A DNA stretch of 64,000 nucleotides from Caldivirga sp. (GTDB taxonomy: Archaea; Thermoproteota; Thermoprotei; Thermoproteales; Thermocladiaceae), in contig NZ_JAGDXD010000043.1 of assembly GCF_023256255.1 (NCBI RefSeq), positions 1-64,000 of the forward strand. The letters are read 5' to 3'. Within the stretch, counting starts at the first letter, position 1, and each line of letters opens with the position of its first letter. The notes beneath the pieces are model-generated. The model ran no database searches and had not been told where the DNA came from. It saw only the letters and a program-made list of their open reading frames with translations. Below, piece by piece: positions 62,096-64,000 of the stretch. The position numbers and the translations under genes are program-made.

Positions 62096-62977
62096 TTAAA
62101 CTAGGTCACTTATCTTCGCGTCTGAAACAGGGAACTTAATGTTCTTCCTTCTATTAACAATACCTGGATTAGCTAATTCCAGGAAGCCTAATCTTTCGAG
62201 GACTTTAAGTGCCCTCTGAACTAGATCAGGATTAATGCCTCTTGCAGTATCCTCAATTAGCCTAATTAACCCAACGCTCCAGTACCTGTTTAAGTACTGT
62301 CCAATTGATGAAACTAACCTAGTGGCTTCTTCAACACTTATCTTTAGTTCCGACGCAACTAACTGAGATAATTGTGATAGGGTTAATTGAGATGGATCAA
62401 TAGTCTCATTACCAGTACTTTGGGCTTGCTCCTGAATCATAGGCTGATTAACAGCAACATTAGTAGGCGTGGTTTGTTCAAGCTGCTTAACGGATGCAGA
62501 CTCGCCTTGCTTCTCCTGACCCTCAACAGTTGCTTCAGCGCCCTGGGTCTGTTCATTAATAGGTTCCTTAGTCTCATTGATTGCTGCTTGCCTTAACTCC
62601 TGCCCTCTTTCAGCGGCTTCCTCATTATTTAGAATATCCAGGAGGGTCTTCTGTCCCCTAATGCGTTTACGTTGGCTAACCTTAACATTCTCCTTCCTTC
62701 TAGACTTATCCTGCAGAATAATCTCACTGGGTAACTTAAGGTTAAGCACCTTACCCAGTAGCTCTACGTTACTATTAATCAAGGGTTCAGGAGGACCTAG
62801 TACTAAGTCCTTTTGTCTTTCCTGAATAAGCTTACTTAAGGATAAGTAAAGGGTGAGTAAACCTACATTGTTCTCTAGGGCCCACTGCCTTAATTCACTT
62901 AACTTAACTGCACGCTTCCTCTGAATGTATGCTAGTATTGTTCTTTTAACGTTATCTAGGTCCTCCATTTCTAACAC
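62096..62977 (-). CDS. Hypothetical protein with HTH-like N-terminus and Gln/Glu-rich linker
   Basis: A 293-residue protein that I do not recognise. Residues 8-60 form a winged-helix-like part (VKLSELRQWALENNVG; LYLSLSKLIQERQK). Residues 110-200 are a low-complexity linker rich in Gln, Glu, Thr and Asn (for example QTQGAEATVEGQEKQGES). The C-terminal 90 residues are helical (LTLSQLSQLVASELKISVEEATRL; LVQRALKVLERLGFLEL). It may be a chromatin or transcription-associated factor. Divergent from a membrane HTH gene across about 75 bp. Confidence 0.65.
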   Translation of the reverse strand: MLEMEDLDNVKRTILAYIQRKRAVKLSELRQWALENNVGLLTLYLSLSKLIQERQKDLVLGPPEPLINSNVELLGKVLNLKLPSEIILQDKSRRKENVKVSQRKRIRGQKTLLDILNNEEAAERGQELRQAAINETKEPINEQTQGAEATVEGQEKQGESASVKQLEQTTPTNVAVNQPMIQEQAQSTGNETIDPSQLTLSQLSQLVASELKISVEEATRLVSSIGQYLNRYWSVGLIRLIEDTARGINPDLVQRALKVLERLGFLELANPGIVNRRKNIKFPVSDAKISDLV

Positions 62978-63053
62978 TTCTGTTGACTGTAATGTACTTA
63001 ATAAAACTTACTTAAACGGTAATTGTTTAAAGTTAGCTCAAGCCCAGTTATGT

Positions 63054-63857
63054 GTGGCTGAGGATTTAGCTAGCTTAGTGTCAACGCCTAGGAGGATTTC
63101 ACTGCTTGCCTTACTTGAGGATGGGCCTAAGAGTGTTCAGGAGATTACTAGGCTTGTTCCCCACATGCCATTATCTATAATAGTTTATGATCTTGAGCAG
63201 ATGAGGGCTAGGGGTATTGTTGTTAAGAGGAATGGAAAGTACTTCATAACGGATAAGGGTTCTGAATTACTTAGGAATATTCCAAGTGAGTTTAATGACA
63301 TGCTGCGTGGCTTATCAACATTCTATAAGATGCTTAACGTAATCTCCCTGAGATCAGCCTGGGTTTACCTATACTACATTAACCCATTAATACTACTAGC
63401 AATATCAACACCACTGGTTCTACTAGGTGTATTAATGTCATGGATTGCTAACGTTAAGTTAGTTCTCCTATTTCCTTACGCTGGCTCAGCATTACCATGG
63501 TATGTTAGTGTAATTTCCTTAGCAATATACATAATGGTGGATTACATTGTTTCATATAGGTTAAAACCCATGATTACCCACCTTAGGGAATTAGCCAACG
63601 TAATGGTTTCCCTAGTCCCAATATCAGTGTCAGTAAGCCTAATGAGTCTACTCTACTACTTCACTACCCATGTAACGGAGCAGGTCCTAGTACCATTCTA
63701 CATTATAAGTTATTTAGCGCCAATAATGTCATTAACCATACTAGCCACATTAACGGCACTAGATACTGGCGTTCCATTCGAGCACACTGCTATAACATAC
63801 TTAGCAATATTATACATACCCTCAAGTATAGTGTACCTAACTGTAGCCAGCCTATAG
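63054..63857 (+). CDS. Membrane-bound winged-helix protein
   Basis: About 268 residues from the GTG giving VAEDLASLVSTPRRISLLALLEDG; the longer frame from 62925 runs into the divergent gene. TATA-like GTTTAAAG lies 25 nt before this GTG. The first 85 residues are a winged helix (SVQEITRLVPHMPLSIIVYDLEQMRARGIVVKRNGKYFITDKG). Four or five hydrophobic helices follow to the end. It could be a one-component regulator that senses the membrane. Its target is unknown; the next gene starts 74 bp later. Confidence 0.75.
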   Translation: MAEDLASLVSTPRRISLLALLEDGPKSVQEITRLVPHMPLSIIVYDLEQMRARGIVVKRNGKYFITDKGSELLRNIPSEFNDMLRGLSTFYKMLNVISLRSAWVYLYYINPLILLAISTPLVLLGVLMSWIANVKLVLLFPYAGSALPWYVSVISLAIYIMVDYIVSYRLKPMITHLRELANVMVSLVPISVSVSLMSLLYYFTTHVTEQVLVPFYIISYLAPIMSLTILATLTALDTGVPFEHTAITYLAILYIPSSIVYLTVASL

Positions 63858-63897
63858 TGACCATAGCTTGATCAATGCCTTATACTTACTGAGTAAG

Positions 63898-63907
63898 TTT
63901 TTTAAAG
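63898..63907 (+). promoter_or_regulatory. TATA-like box of the last gene
   Basis: TTTTTTAAAG is centred about 29 nt before the ATG at 63932. Confidence 0.45.
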
Positions 63908-63908
63908 T

Positions 63909-63925
63909 ATTCGGGACGCCCGAAT
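63909..63925 (+). promoter_or_regulatory. Perfect 7-bp palindrome, operator candidate
   Basis: ATTCGGG-ACG-CCCGAAT sits between the TATA-like box and the start codon of the last gene. Such a site would let a dimeric regulator block transcription. Its GC-rich core stands out from the surrounding DNA. Confidence 0.5.
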
Positions 63926-63931
63926 AAATTC

Positions 63932-64000
63932 ATGAGCACTAGTAGATCAATAAGTAGAGGTGGTACAATACTTGGCTTAACTGCGTTAGGTCACTTTATA
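63932..64000 (+). CDS. Start of a gene cut by the window edge, perhaps a transporter
   Basis: From the ATG at 63932 the visible 23 codons read MSTSRSISRGGTILGLTALGHFI. A basic N-terminus followed by a hydrophobic, glycine-containing stretch resembles the start of major facilitator transporters, but 23 residues are too few to be sure. A palindrome overlaps its promoter. Confidence 0.45.
   Translation, partial: MSTSRSISRGGTILGLTALGHFI

Overview
The window looks like the chromosome of a hyperthermophilic crenarchaeon of the Thermoproteales, most likely Caldivirga or a close relative. The signs are a PaREP1-family gene, bifunctional FBP aldolase/phosphatase, Rpo7, Dph2, Rio2, a Brix-domain protein, L30, L40e, Hjc and RadA. 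Many genes start at GTG or TTG, with a TATA-like box about 25 nt upstream of the start codon (leaderless transcription). The base composition is moderately AT-rich. The species name is an inference. I found no rRNA gene, no convincing tRNA gene and no CRISPR array.

Layout. 1-1990 is a decay zone: a frameshifted membrane-protein fragment, a PaREP1 gene broken by what looks like one missing base, and an acyl-CoA synthetase (ADP-forming) remnant. 1991-5912 holds an adenosine-specific kinase pair, a DegT aminotransferase and a GT39-type membrane glycosyltransferase. 5925-11343 is a tightly overlapping trp operon (A-B2-D-F-E-G, no trpC). 11470-15755 holds an aldo/keto reductase, a Rieske oxygenase, the Rio2/PUA operon and a 59-residue SecG (Sec61 beta). 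16052-18473 is a coupled DHDPS-like lyase and ceramidase-like hydrolase. 18570-23765 contains RNA and ribosome genes (Zn/KH protein, Brix, L30), an APC permease, an HTH protein with a Cys cluster, an SRPBCC protein and a GNAT. 23933-26817 is a metal-chelate or cobalamin ABC importer. 26896-32428 includes an MFS transporter, Hjc, FBPA/ase, a COG1709-type regulator, ThyX and L40e.

32610-37679 has isopentenyl-diphosphate isomerase type 2, a SelA-like PLP enzyme, a second MFS carrier and a DUF5752 protein. 37837-42964 is a sugar-acid or hydroxy-acid cluster (SAF domain, UxaA core, enolase-superfamily dehydratase, LysE exporter) facing a tungsten aldehyde:ferredoxin oxidoreductase that lacks one FeS cysteine. 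43088-46143 has Rpo7, DsrE, a probable IS200/IS605 right-end remnant, DUF72 and Dph2. 46198-50285 is the most striking block: a membrane Ser/Thr kinase converging on two FHA proteins, which are co-transcribed with the Nre DNA-repair protein. 51221-53291 pairs TusA with a SelD-like protein fused to an acylphosphatase. 53380-64000 contains DNA ligase, CoA-disulfide reductase-like enzyme, a GT4, HemC, a CBS regulator, RadA, ThpR and the start of a new gene behind a perfect palindrome.

How the parts may work together. The trp operon encodes every step from chorismate to tryptophan except indole-3-glycerol phosphate synthase. The kinase, FHA and Nre genes suggest phosphorylation signalling at the membrane with a possible link to DNA repair. 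The SelD-like/TusA pair, together with DsrE and a SelA-like enzyme elsewhere in the window, hints at sulfur or selenium handling. These last two are inferences from gene context only.
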